A DNA stretch of 8,854 bases from Actinomycetes bacterium (GTDB taxonomy: Bacteria > Actinomycetota > Acidimicrobiia > Spongiisociales > UBA5794). Below the pieces are notes generated by a model, which worked only from the letters and a program-made list of their open reading frames with translations, was not told the origin of the DNA and made no database searches. Each line of letters starts with the position of its first letter. The first letter of the stretch is position 1. Shown piece by piece: positions 1-6,386 of this stretch. The stretch lies in the NCBI GenBank assembly GCA_023336765.1, contig JAMBLL010000344.1:1-8854 (forward strand), read 5' to 3'. Position numbers and translations under genes: made by a program.

Positions 1-658
1 CGAGTACGGCTTCGACGGGTTCGCCTGTCTTCTTGGAGCGGGCTTCTGCTGAGCGTTTGGCCAGCGATGCTGGCATGCCTTTGACTTCGGCGACCTTATC
101 GAGTAGCTGGTCGATGGTGAGCGCCGTGGCGGCTGCGGCTGCTATGGGCGCCGCTGGGGCTGGGGCTGGTTCAGGCTCCGCCGCCGCCGGCGTGGTTGGT
201 TCCGCTGGCGCTTCCGGTGACTCCGACTCACTGGGTGATGCATCGGGTGATGAGGATTCTGATGCCTGAGTCTTGAGCTCTTCGAGATCCACGCCTGCCC
301 AATCTGCGAGCACCTCGTCCAGCGGAGTACCTGAATGCTTGGACGTGGCCTCGGCTGAGGTCAAGATCAGCCGAGGCGGCATCTGCTTTGCGGCTGCCGC
401 GAGTTGGACGAGATGGTCTGTCGATACAGCTCGGAAACCATCGGCCTGCGTGCTGGCATCGCCGCTCTCGGGCTCTGGCGCCGTATCAGGATCCGACGGA
501 GCATCCGCGGTTGCAGGGTTGGAATCCTCTCCTGCCCATTCGAGCAGTATGGCTTCGAGGGTTGTGCCGGTCTTGTCTGCCTTTGCCCGGGCGGAACGCT
601 TAACGAGCGATGCTGGCATACCTCGCTGTTCGGCAACCTGTTGGAGAAGTTCGTCCAT
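1..658 (-). CDS. Repeat-module protein, N-terminal part (gene runs off the left edge)
   Basis: Starts at ATG 658 and stays open for 219 codons to the window edge; no stop is seen. A purine-rich ribosome site (TTGAGGTAGG, in the end of the upstream gene) precedes the start, and the upstream gene stops only 3 nt before, so the two are probably co-transcribed. Three copies of a module of about 31 residues are visible, at roughly residues 14-45, 93-124 and 195-219 onward. They have the ungapped pattern P-x2-L-x12-G-x6-L-x2-W-x-G and are joined by linkers rich in Pro, Ala, Glu and Ser (about 46-77 and 131-180). There is no signal peptide, membrane segment or cysteine, so a cytosolic location is inferred. 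I do not recognise a named family. The same module occurs in the N-terminal extension of the cytochrome b subunit starting at 4609, which suggests a scaffold or docking role for the respiratory complex. That role is inference; the open frame and repeats are seen directly. Confidence 0.85.
   Translation of the reverse strand, partial: MDELLQQVAEQRGMPASLVKRSARAKADKTGTTLEAILLEWAGEDSNPATADAPSDPDTAPEPESGDASTQADGFRAVSTDHLVQLAAAAKQMPPRLILTSAEATSKHSGTPLDEVLADWAGVDLEELKTQASESSSPDASPSESESPEAPAEPTTPAAAEPEPAPAPAAPIAAAAATALTIDQLLDKVAEVKGMPASLAKRSAEARSKKTGEPVEAVL
2..118 (-). repeat. Helical module copy A3 (cut by the window edge)
   Basis: Encodes residues 181-219. MPASL is shared exactly with A1, and K-R-S-A and G212 fall at the same spacing. 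The coding DNA around the MPASL segment is also nearly the same as in A1, consistent with a fairly recent internal duplication. Confidence 0.75.
287..424 (-). repeat. Helical module copy A2, the most diverged copy
   Basis: Encodes residues 79-124. It keeps P94, L97, G110, L117, W120 and G122 at the same spacing as A1, but the basic K-R pair is replaced by Leu-Thr (residues 99-100). Confidence 0.75.
524..658 (-). repeat. Helical module copy A1 (protein-level repeat)
   Basis: Encodes residues 1-45 of the left-edge protein. Key positions are P15, L18, K20-R21, G31, L38, W41 and G43. About 13 of 31 residues are identical to copy B1 in the cytochrome b subunit starting at 4609. Confidence 0.8.
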
Positions 659-661
659 GAC

Positions 662-2560
662 CTACCTCAACGTCTCGATGTAACTGACAAGTGCGTCCAT
701 CTCGGCATCAGAGAGATACGAATATGAAGGCATTACCGACCATGGCCTGGCAGCTTGAGGGTTCCGCATGTGGAGCTTGAGGTTCTCGGCATTGAAGCCT
801 TCTCGCGTTGCCACATGGAAGAGGTCAGGACCGATGCGCAGGAATCCACGAAGCACAGGATCCTCGTTTGCGTAGTCGCCGAAAGCGGACACCGCACCAA
901 GACCTACATCAGCCGCAACCGGGCGCACTTCCTGTGTGTGACATTGGGCACATCCCTGGGAGATATACAGATCGCGCCCAGCAAAAGTGGCGGTGCCAGC
1001 CTCATATGTGCGATAGGTGTCGCCGAGGATCGTCGCCCCTTCGCTTGAGGTGTCAGCGATCGGCAGCACAACAGTGAACGCGACAGCGATGACCCAAACG
1101 GCGGTGACGCCTCGAACGAGTCGTTTCCAGGTGAGATACCTTGGCGCTCCCTCGAACTCGAGGTCGTACGCTGCAGTGTGCAGCGGGACGCCGATCTCCT
1201 CTTGAGTCGGTGAGGCAGCCCTGAAGAGGAACACGATCTGGGCGATCGCAAAGACTACCAGGCCAGAGAGGGCGATCCATGTGAAGGGGAGGATCGTGTT
1301 AGCTGTGACCTCCCATCCAGGACCCCAGTTCGGGAACTTCTGGCTTGTCGGGCCTGCTGCCCACGAGAGTCCCGTGGCCACCCCACCTCCAAGAGATGCT
1401 GCCACCATCGCAAGGAGGCCGAGTGAGGACGCTATGAAGTGGACGGAATACCCAGAGCGGCTGCCGCCTACAAGAACCTTGTGTGCAGCAAAGATGGCGA
1501 AGCTTGCTCCCCCGGTGATGATCAGGAGGTCCAGGCCGCTGGTCCAGCTTGTGAACTGTGCGATGCTACTTGGAGCAGGGAAGGTTTGAAGGAACATGAC
1601 AGCCGTTGCTGTGGCCAACGCCATGCCTGTCACGGTTGCGTATCGCAGAGACGAGCGGTCGGCGATCTGAGCTATCGATCCTCTCACCATCAGACCGATG
1701 TCAGCTGCGATGGCGATTGCTGGGACGAATGCTGCAATAGCGAACGCTACGGCGATGGTCTCGAGCCAATTGGGTGCGGCTGAGTAGATGAGGTTGGCTG
1801 CATTGAGGAATGCGCCGACCAGAATGAGTGACCAGAAGCCGAGTGCTGCAAGTGGTCGTGCCTCCGCACTGCTGGTACCGCTGATGCGTCCGAATACGAA
1901 GTAGATCAGACCCACGGATGACGTCACGAGGAACAGTGTCATTCCGGCGTTGACGAAGGAACTCGTCACGACACTGATGAAGCCAACCGGTGTTGGTATC
2001 AAGCCGACGACCAGTGTCAGGGTGAGCAGGATCGGGCCAGCAACCAGATACCAGCCAGCTGCTCCGAGAGTGTTGCCCTTTGCCTTGGCTGTTGCTGTGA
2101 TCGAGAGCGTTGCAAGGAGTGCACCGACCGCAACGATGGCTCGGGCCCACACAGGTGACTCCTGGCCCACGATTCCGCTCGAAAGTCCTACCATGATCGC
2201 AACCGCACCAGCCAACGTGCCGATCGCGATCAATACGAGTGAAGCTGTTGTCAGGGGCTTCCGCTTGACCGCATCGCCTGTGATCGTCGCCAGAGCGAAG
2301 TACGACAGGCCGAGGAGGCCGATCAATGCCCAACCAGAGGTGAGGAGAACCTTCGCCGCAGGCGCAACGAGACCGTAGCTCAGATACTCGACACCAGACG
2401 AAACGCCAGGAGCTACGAGATGGAGTGCCGCCACCGACGCCGCGATGAGCCCGAACACGAGGAATACGGCAGCGACGACGACATGGGTGCGTGCGATTGC
2501 CGCGCCGGGTTCGTTCGCCTCGCTGCGTTGTTGATCTTGCGATGAAGTCTCGGCCGTCAC
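662..2560 (-). CDS. CcoN-like membrane protein fused to CcoO-type cytochrome c; oxidase metal ligands absent
   Basis: 632 residues with GTG start at 2560, preceded by GAGGAGGG at 2571-2578. Residues about 24-450 form roughly twelve hydrophobic helices that follow the CcoN (heme-copper oxidase) pattern. Recognisable landmarks are a GFWSL segment near 241, APNW at 262-265, SWTSG at 338-342 and YSVHF at 371-375. A thirteenth helix (about 483-502) leads to a CcoO/FixO-like cytochrome c domain (about 525-632) with heme site C537-A-Q-C540-H541 and probable axial Met610 in a V-M-P-S-Y context. Aligned from memory to CcoN, all six canonical ligand histidines are missing: low-spin heme positions Leu73 and Leu345, high-spin heme Leu343, and Cu_B at about Val203/Asn204, Ala255 and Asn256. 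Only the c heme is therefore expected, and terminal oxidase activity is unlikely. Expected role (inference): a membrane-anchored electron carrier or a structural partner of the divergently encoded b6-type complex. The fold assignment is good; the function is unknown. Confidence 0.85.
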   Translation of the reverse strand: MTAETSSQDQQRSEANEPGAAIARTHVVVAAVFLVFGLIAASVAALHLVAPGVSSGVEYLSYGLVAPAAKVLLTSGWALIGLLGLSYFALATITGDAVKRKPLTTASLVLIAIGTLAGAVAIMVGLSSGIVGQESPVWARAIVAVGALLATLSITATAKAKGNTLGAAGWYLVAGPILLTLTLVVGLIPTPVGFISVVTSSFVNAGMTLFLVTSSVGLIYFVFGRISGTSSAEARPLAALGFWSLILVGAFLNAANLIYSAAPNWLETIAVAFAIAAFVPAIAIAADIGLMVRGSIAQIADRSSLRYATVTGMALATATAVMFLQTFPAPSSIAQFTSWTSGLDLLIITGGASFAIFAAHKVLVGGSRSGYSVHFIASSLGLLAMVAASLGGGVATGLSWAAGPTSQKFPNWGPGWEVTANTILPFTWIALSGLVVFAIAQIVFLFRAASPTQEEIGVPLHTAAYDLEFEGAPRYLTWKRLVRGVTAVWVIAVAFTVVLPIADTSSEGATILGDTYRTYEAGTATFAGRDLYISQGCAQCHTQEVRPVAADVGLGAVSAFGDYANEDPVLRGFLRIGPDLFHVATREGFNAENLKLHMRNPQAARPWSVMPSYSYLSDAEMDALVSYIETLR

Positions 2561-2596
2561 GCTGGCGGCGCCCTCCTCGTGCGGTGGTCTGTTACA

Positions 2597-2609
2597 CCCC
2601 GAGTCGGGG
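2597..2609. promoter_or_regulatory. Perfect short palindrome (possible operator)
   Basis: CCCCGA-G-TCGGGG is a perfect inverted repeat with a single central base, about 37 bases upstream of the GTG at 2560. As DNA it could be a regulator-binding site in the leader of the pseudo-oxidase gene; as RNA it would form a five-pair stem with a three-base loop. A chance palindrome in GC-rich DNA is possible. Confidence 0.35.
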
Positions 2610-2696
2610 CGAGCGAAACTCTAGTCGGACGGCGCGCCACAATCTTCATATGGTCAGAAGTTTTTGCACTGAGCGCGCCGCTTGCTTCGCTAGTGT

Positions 2697-2705
2697 TGGC
2701 ATACT
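2697..2705 (+). promoter_or_regulatory. Candidate extended -10 element for the rightward operon
   Basis: TGGCATACT fits the TGnTATAAT form with four of six core matches and lies 72 bases before the preferred start at 2778. No good -35 hexamer lies at the usual distance, so the call is weak. Confidence 0.2.
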
Positions 2706-2763
2706 GTCGGCGTCAGGTTCGGCAATCAGAGACAACTGGGGCGGCGTACACTGCTCGCCATGC

Positions 2764-2770
2764 AGAGGGG
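2764..2770 (+). promoter_or_regulatory. Ribosome binding site deciding the GTG start at 2778
   Basis: AGAGGGG lies 7 bases before GTG 2778. The upstream in-frame ATG at 2760 has no such purine-rich site, so the GTG is preferred although it shortens the protein by six residues. Confidence 0.6.
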
Positions 2771-2777
2771 TAATGAC

Positions 2778-3362
2778 GTGAACAGTCGGCAGCACATCAT
2801 CGTGGGTGTTGGCCTGATCGTGCTCGGAGCCATCATCATGATCTTGGGGAGCCTGTTCGTTCATGGAGCCCTTGCGCCTGATGTGGACGCATACGGCCAG
2901 GAGATCTTCCCTGGCGCTCCCCGCGGATGGCAGTTCGTGCTGGCGGGTCAGATCGTGGCAATCAGCGGAGTCCTCCTTTCCATGGCTGGTGCTACCTACG
3001 GTTTCCTCTGGCAGCGTCCGCTCACATGGGCGCGGGCGATGTTCGGTTCCTTGCTTTTCGCTGCTCTCATGTTCATCTTGTTCGCGATCATTCCGAACGA
3101 GTTCCTCACCTTGACCCAGTCGACACTTGAGTGGACCCCGACGAAGATCCTCGTCACGGTCCCGGCCCTGGTCGTGCTCAACAACGACATCTCGATCTCG
3201 TACGCGGCGCTCAAGGACATGATCGCGGCAGGGTATGTGACAACACTGCTGATCCTGATACCCGTCCTCATGGTCAAGTGGCAGGAGAAGGCCAAGAAGG
3301 AGCCTGTCGAAAAGCCCGCCCCCGTATCGGACTATGGCCGACCGTTACGGATGGATCTCTGA
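2778..3362 (+). CDS. Four-helix membrane protein of unknown function, first gene of the b6-type operon
   Basis: 194 residues from GTG 2778; ATG 2760 in the same frame would give 200. Hydrophobic helices lie at about 7-30, 52-75, 84-106 and 148-168. The connecting segment 107-147 contains IIPNEF, EWTPTK and VLNNDISISYAALKD, and looks amphipathic. There is no cysteine and no CxxCH or other recognised cofactor motif. The C-terminus (about 168-194) is charged and Pro/Lys-rich. The stop overlaps the ferredoxin start by one base (TGATG), implying coupled translation. I do not recognise a named family. Its place at the head of an operon for a Rieske/cytochrome b complex suggests an accessory membrane subunit, perhaps the docking site for the ferredoxin encoded next; that is inference. 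Confidence 0.85.
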   Translation: MNSRQHIIVGVGLIVLGAIIMILGSLFVHGALAPDVDAYGQEIFPGAPRGWQFVLAGQIVAISGVLLSMAGATYGFLWQRPLTWARAMFGSLLFAALMFILFAIIPNEFLTLTQSTLEWTPTKILVTVPALVVLNNDISISYAALKDMIAAGYVTTLLILIPVLMVKWQEKAKKEPVEKPAPVSDYGRPLRMDL

Positions 3363-3805
3363 TGGCGAAAGAAGTCTGGCTTGAGACCCCGCCGTTCAGG
3401 GACGACTACCAGTTGACCCTCGTCGACACGGCGTACATGAATGCAGCCGTCAAGCCCAAGCAGTTCATCCACATCAACGAGGCTGAATGCATCCTGTGTG
3501 CGGGGTGTGTCGACATCTGCCCGTGGAAATGCATCCACTTCTTTTCGCCCGACATCGTGACGGAGTCCTTTGGCGTTGACGATCCGGAAGACAACCCGGC
3601 GAACGGGGCGATCTTCGTGATTGACGATACGGAGTGCACCAGGTGCAAGCTATGCGTCGATCGTTGCCCCACCAACGTGATCACCATCGGAAAATTCGGC
3701 GGATCGATCGCAGACCAGACCGATGAATTCGTGGGTAACCCCTGGGAATACGACTCAGGGACCAGAGATACGAAAAGCGGCGTCGCCTATGGCGTGCGCT
3801 GGTAG
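3362..3805 (+). CDS. 2[4Fe-4S] ferredoxin
   Basis: 147 residues from the ATG that overlaps the previous stop. Two complete cluster motifs are visible: C43-x2-C46-x2-C49-x3-C53-P and C92-x2-C95-x2-C98-x3-C102-P. This is the classic bacterial-type arrangement, in which each fourth cysteine serves the other cluster. An additional Cys57 follows the first motif. The motifs are separated by an insert of about 38 residues (54-91), longer than in small clostridial ferredoxins and closer to NuoI-like or membrane-complex ferredoxins. A tail of about 45 residues ends in GVRW. There is no signal peptide or membrane helix, so it should act in the cytoplasm, possibly bound to the complex. Its position between an unknown membrane protein and cytochrome b suggests that it feeds or drains electrons at the cytoplasmic side of the b6-type complex. 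The partner is not shown by the sequence. Confidence 0.93.
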   Translation: MAKEVWLETPPFRDDYQLTLVDTAYMNAAVKPKQFIHINEAECILCAGCVDICPWKCIHFFSPDIVTESFGVDDPEDNPANGAIFVIDDTECTRCKLCVDRCPTNVITIGKFGGSIADQTDEFVGNPWEYDSGTRDTKSGVAYGVRW

Positions 3806-3810
3806 ACGGC

Positions 3811-3816
3811 GAGGAG
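3811..3816 (+). promoter_or_regulatory. Ribosome binding site deciding the TTG start at 3823
   Basis: GAGGAG sits 6 bases before TTG 3823. The next in-frame ATG falls 36 codons into the frame and lacks a comparable site, so the rare TTG start is preferred. Confidence 0.6.
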
Positions 3817-3822
3817 ACGCAG

Positions 3823-4599
3823 TTGGCTGACGGCAACGGGAAGACAAGCGTCAAGAGCGCTGCTGCGGGTTTGGGCGACCATATCCGCAACTCCGAGGTG
3901 TGGACCTCGATCTTTCGCCCGGGATCGCCTATGCGCGCCGACTACAGCGACTCGCCCAGGAACCGCGCATACGTTGTGATGAACAACGTTCTGTATCACC
4001 TCCATCCTGTGAAGGTGAAGCGTCACGGCATCAAGTTGTCCTACACGCTGTGTCTCGGGGGATTGAGTTTCTTCCTCTTCATCCTTCTGACGGTCACAGG
4101 CATCTTCTTGATGTTCTACTACCGCCCGACCTCCCCCCAGGCGTACTTCGACCTTCAGGCACTTGCAACAGACGTTGCGTTCGGTCAACTCGTGCGCAAC
4201 ATGCACAGGTGGGGTGCCCACATCATGGTTCTCACCGTGTTCCTGCACATGACCCGTGTGTTTTACCACGGTTCGTACAAGCCGCCACGGGAGTTCAACT
4301 GGATCGTTGGCATCATCCTGTTGCTTCTCACCCTTCTCCTATCGTTCACCGGATACCTGCTGCCATGGGACCAGCTTGCTCTGTGGGCGGTAACCGTTGG
4401 TACCAATATGGCGGCGTACACGCCTGTATTCGGTGCCCAGGTCAGTTTTGCGTTGATCGGCGGTATCCAGATCACCGCGGACACGCTCCTGAGGTGGTAC
4501 GTTCTCCACGTTCTTTTCCTTCCTTTCATCATCACCATCTTCATGGCCGTCCATTTTTGGCGGGTCCGCAAAGATGGCGGAATCTCAGGACCGCTGTAA
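3823..4599 (+). CDS. qcrB: Cytochrome b6-like subunit (N-terminal half of cytochrome b)
   Basis: 258 residues from TTG 3823, with four membrane helices after a polar N-terminal extension of about 50 residues. It carries the two b hemes of a Rieske/cytochrome b complex that oxidises quinol at the outer face and passes electrons to the Rieske protein. The heme ligands are His128 and His142 in helix 2 (14 apart) and His229 and His244 in helix 4 (15 apart), the spacing of cytochrome b6. Cys77 in TLCLGG aligns with the b6 cysteine that binds the extra heme c_i (c_n), and FYYRPT follows as in b6. PWDQ at 181-184 is also the b6 form rather than the bc1 form. The protein stops after helix 4; the C-terminal half is the next gene, 9 nt away. 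This is therefore a split, b6f-like or Bacillus-like architecture, unlike the fused QcrB of most characterised actinobacterial bcc complexes. The petB-like label would be equally valid. Confidence 0.95.
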   Translation: MADGNGKTSVKSAAAGLGDHIRNSEVWTSIFRPGSPMRADYSDSPRNRAYVVMNNVLYHLHPVKVKRHGIKLSYTLCLGGLSFFLFILLTVTGIFLMFYYRPTSPQAYFDLQALATDVAFGQLVRNMHRWGAHIMVLTVFLHMTRVFYHGSYKPPREFNWIVGIILLLLTLLLSFTGYLLPWDQLALWAVTVGTNMAAYTPVFGAQVSFALIGGIQITADTLLRWYVLHVLFLPFIITIFMAVHFWRVRKDGGISGPL

Positions 4600-4608
4600 G
4601 GGGGCGCC

Positions 4609-4710
4609 ATGGCACAATTACCAGACCATCTCCTCAAGAGAGCTGCTGAGGCCCGGGCGAAGGCCGAGGGTCGACCGGTTGATGAGATACTCGCCGAGAT
4701 GAAGGGCGAG
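4609..4710 (+). repeat. Helical module copy B1
   Basis: Encodes residues 1-34. P5, L8, K10-R11, G21, L28, M31 and G33 match the spacing of modules A1-A3 without gaps. The Trp of the consensus is Met here. Confidence 0.75.
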
Positions 4711-5496
4711 TCATCACCCGCGCCTGCCACTGCTTCAGCATCTGGGGCTCCAGCGCCAGATGCTGGGAGCAACTCTGGATCATTGCGCGATCTCGACGCG
4801 GAATCTACCCAGTACGGAATTCCGAAAGAGCTTCTCGAACGGGCCATGTTCGCCAGGGCCCGCAAGGACGGCACACCGGTGCCCGCAATGGCAGGTGCCG
4901 CCGCTCCAGCCGCAAGCGCCACAGCAGCAGCTCCAGCCGCCGGACCAGCACTCGCCGCCGTGGTCTCAGGCCCGCCTCCTGGTGTGCGAACGCAGCGTTT
5001 GCTCACCGTTGTCCAAGCAGGCGCGATCCAGGGAACCACCAAGGAACCCGCCGACAAGGTCAACGTGTGGCCGCACCTGCTCGCTATCGAGTTCGTGGCG
5101 CTTCTGGCGATGTCCGCGTTCTTGTTCATCCTCTCCGCGTTCATGGATGCACCGCTGCTCGAGTTCGCCAACTTCAACGAACAGCCCAATCCATCCAAAG
5201 CTCCTTGGTACTTCCTCGGCCTTCAGGAACTCCTTGCCTACTTCGATCCACAGGTCGCTGGAGTGATCATCCCTGGATTCGGACTGGCTGCCCTTGCCTT
5301 CATCCCGTACGTCGACAGGAACCCATCGGTGCGACCGTCGAGCCGCAAGTTCGCGATTTCGCTGTTCACTGTCTTCTTCATGGGCGCTGCGGTGCTCACG
5401 ATATTCGGCTCGTTCTTCCGCGGGCCTGGATTCAACTTCGTGTTCCCGTGGAGTGACGGCATCTTCTTCGACGACCTTCTGGCGATCCTCGAATGA
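4609..5496 (+). CDS. Subunit IV-like cytochrome b C-terminal half with repeat-bearing N-terminal extension
   Basis: 295 residues from ATG 4609, with AAGGGGG just upstream. The conserved part (about 150-295) has three membrane helices at about 157-176, 213-233 and 248-267, and contains PNPSKAPWYF followed by GLQELL. This is the quinol-oxidation (Qo) segment, where bc1 complexes have PEWY; here it reads A198-P-W-Y201, so the usual glutamate is replaced by proline. Plain subunit IV proteins are about 160 residues, so about 130-150 residues are extra. The extension holds two copies of the helical module of the left-edge protein (residues 4-34 and about 71-100), separated and followed by Ala/Pro-rich linkers (about 35-65 and 96-123). 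By the known subunit IV topology the extension would be cytoplasmic. The cytochrome b assignment is firm; the role of the extension as a docking site is inference. Confidence 0.93.
   Translation: MAQLPDHLLKRAAEARAKAEGRPVDEILAEMKGESSPAPATASASGAPAPDAGSNSGSLRDLDAESTQYGIPKELLERAMFARARKDGTPVPAMAGAAAPAASATAAAPAAGPALAAVVSGPPPGVRTQRLLTVVQAGAIQGTTKEPADKVNVWPHLLAIEFVALLAMSAFLFILSAFMDAPLLEFANFNEQPNPSKAPWYFLGLQELLAYFDPQVAGVIIPGFGLAALAFIPYVDRNPSVRPSSRKFAISLFTVFFMGAAVLTIFGSFFRGPGFNFVFPWSDGIFFDDLLAILE
4798..4896 (+). repeat. Helical module copy B2 (degenerate at its end)
   Basis: Encodes residues 64-96. P72, L75, the alanine/arginine helix and G88 keep the spacing, but the second helix is replaced by Ala/Pro-rich sequence. 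Confidence 0.6.
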
Positions 5497-5503
5497 GGCG
5501 ATC

Positions 5504-6379
5504 ATGAGTCCAACAACGATCTTCATACTGGTCCTCGTCGTGGCAGCAGTGATCGCGGTCATCGGCATCGTCATGGTGGCGCGCGGCCGGACCGATGCCG
5601 ATGGAACAACCGACGCGGTCCAACTCGACAGGGCCGCCAAGAAGGCAGACAAGTCCAGACGAAAGTCCAGGGCAGCATCAGCAGTTGCGGTCTCAGCGAA
5701 CGCGACAACGGACCAGGACCCATCGTCCTCCGTTGCGGTTGTGGCACCTCCTGCCGAGTACAGCCAAGACAAGCCAAAGATCGAAGTCACGGCCGATGAA
5801 TACGGTGTGACGCGCCGCAGGTTCTTTGGTCGTGCGCTCGGCGCTGTTTTTGGTCTCTTCATGCTGCAGTTCGCCCTTGCAGGCCTTGCGTTCTTCTGGC
5901 CCAAGCTCAGGGGTGGTTTCGGTACGCCGATCAAAGCAGGCACCGTTAAGGAACTCAAGGCTGAAGTGCTTCAGGCAGGGGTCGTCATACCGAAAGCGAT
6001 TCCCGCAGCCCAGGCATGGGTCATCCCGTTCCAGATGGAACTGCTCGATGATTCGCAGTTCGCAGAGGTCCCGTTCGTTGTTGCTGGTGGCGAAGACGAC
6101 GGCGTTGGTCTCATGGCGTTGTGGCACCGGTGTGTCCATCTCGGTTGTCGTGTTCCCGAGTGCATCCCCTCACAAGGATTCGAATGTCCGTGCCACGGAT
6201 CCAAGTACAACGCACACGGTGAATACGCCCAGGGGCCAGCCCCGCGCAACCTCGACCGGTTCGCCGTCAGCGTCAACGGATCAGGGGAACTCGTGATCGA
6301 AACAGGCACGGTCGTGCAAACGGCACGGGCGAAACAGTTCACGATTCCGTATCCGCAAGGTCCGTTCTGCGTGGGGTGA
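5504..6379 (+). CDS. qcrA: Rieske [2Fe-2S] protein with an extra N-terminal membrane helix
   Basis: 291 residues from ATG 5504, preceded by a GAGG site that overlaps the stop of the previous gene. The Rieske domain lies in the C-terminal half, with C210-V-H212-L-G-C215 and C228-P-C230-H231-G-S. This supplies the two Cys/two His cluster ligands and the Cys215/Cys228 pair that normally forms a disulfide. A twin-arginine-like motif, T103-R-R-R-F-F-G, precedes a hydrophobic helix at about 112-131, as expected for a Tat-exported, signal-anchored Rieske protein. Unusually, another helix lies at 5-26, followed by a basic, Ser/Ala-rich cytoplasmic linker (about 40-100). Actinobacterial QcrA proteins have three helices with Tat recognition before the last; this one has two. 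It takes electrons from quinol at the outer face and passes them to the cytochrome c protein encoded next. Confidence 0.95.
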   Translation: MSPTTIFILVLVVAAVIAVIGIVMVARGRTDADGTTDAVQLDRAAKKADKSRRKSRAASAVAVSANATTDQDPSSSVAVVAPPAEYSQDKPKIEVTADEYGVTRRRFFGRALGAVFGLFMLQFALAGLAFFWPKLRGGFGTPIKAGTVKELKAEVLQAGVVIPKAIPAAQAWVIPFQMELLDDSQFAEVPFVVAGGEDDGVGLMALWHRCVHLGCRVPECIPSQGFECPCHGSKYNAHGEYAQGPAPRNLDRFAVSVNGSGELVIETGTVVQTARAKQFTIPYPQGPFCVG

Positions 6380-6386
6380 TGAGTTA

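Larger units (their letters stand above)
2561..2777. promoter_or_regulatory. Divergent intergenic region between the two operons
   Basis: These 217 bases separate two divergently read genes and must hold both promoters and the 5' leaders. No gene was found in them. An A/T-rich patch sits near 2641-2668, a perfect palindrome at 2597-2609 and a possible extended -10 element at 2697-2705. No complete -35/-10 pair of good quality could be seen for either direction. Confidence 0.7.

Noticed and set aside
33..683. Plus-strand open frames at 33-269 and 273-683 (Ser/Ala-rich)
   Set aside because: They are antisense to the minus-strand repeat protein, whose repeats and start are coherent; their composition is what the reverse of Ala/Pro/Glu codons gives.
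662..2560. Annotation as an active cbb3 terminal oxidase
   Set aside because: The fold and CcoO fusion fit, but no histidine is seen at the low-spin heme, high-spin heme or Cu_B positions, so oxygen reduction cannot be supported.
3131..3361. N-terminal extension of the ferredoxin back to 3131
   Set aside because: The extension overlaps the upstream membrane protein and reads as shadow sequence; the ATG at 3362 overlaps the previous stop as in a coupled operon.
5294..5503. Extension of the Rieske frame upstream to 5294
   Set aside because: It overlaps the subunit IV-like gene and is Ser/Arg-rich shadow sequence; ATG 5504 has a ribosome site and starts directly with a membrane helix.
4263..5958. 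Long minus-strand frames opposite the cytochrome b and Rieske genes (311 and 330 residues)
   Set aside because: They show no family motifs and lie opposite genes with clear catalytic residues; long antisense frames are common in GC-rich DNA.
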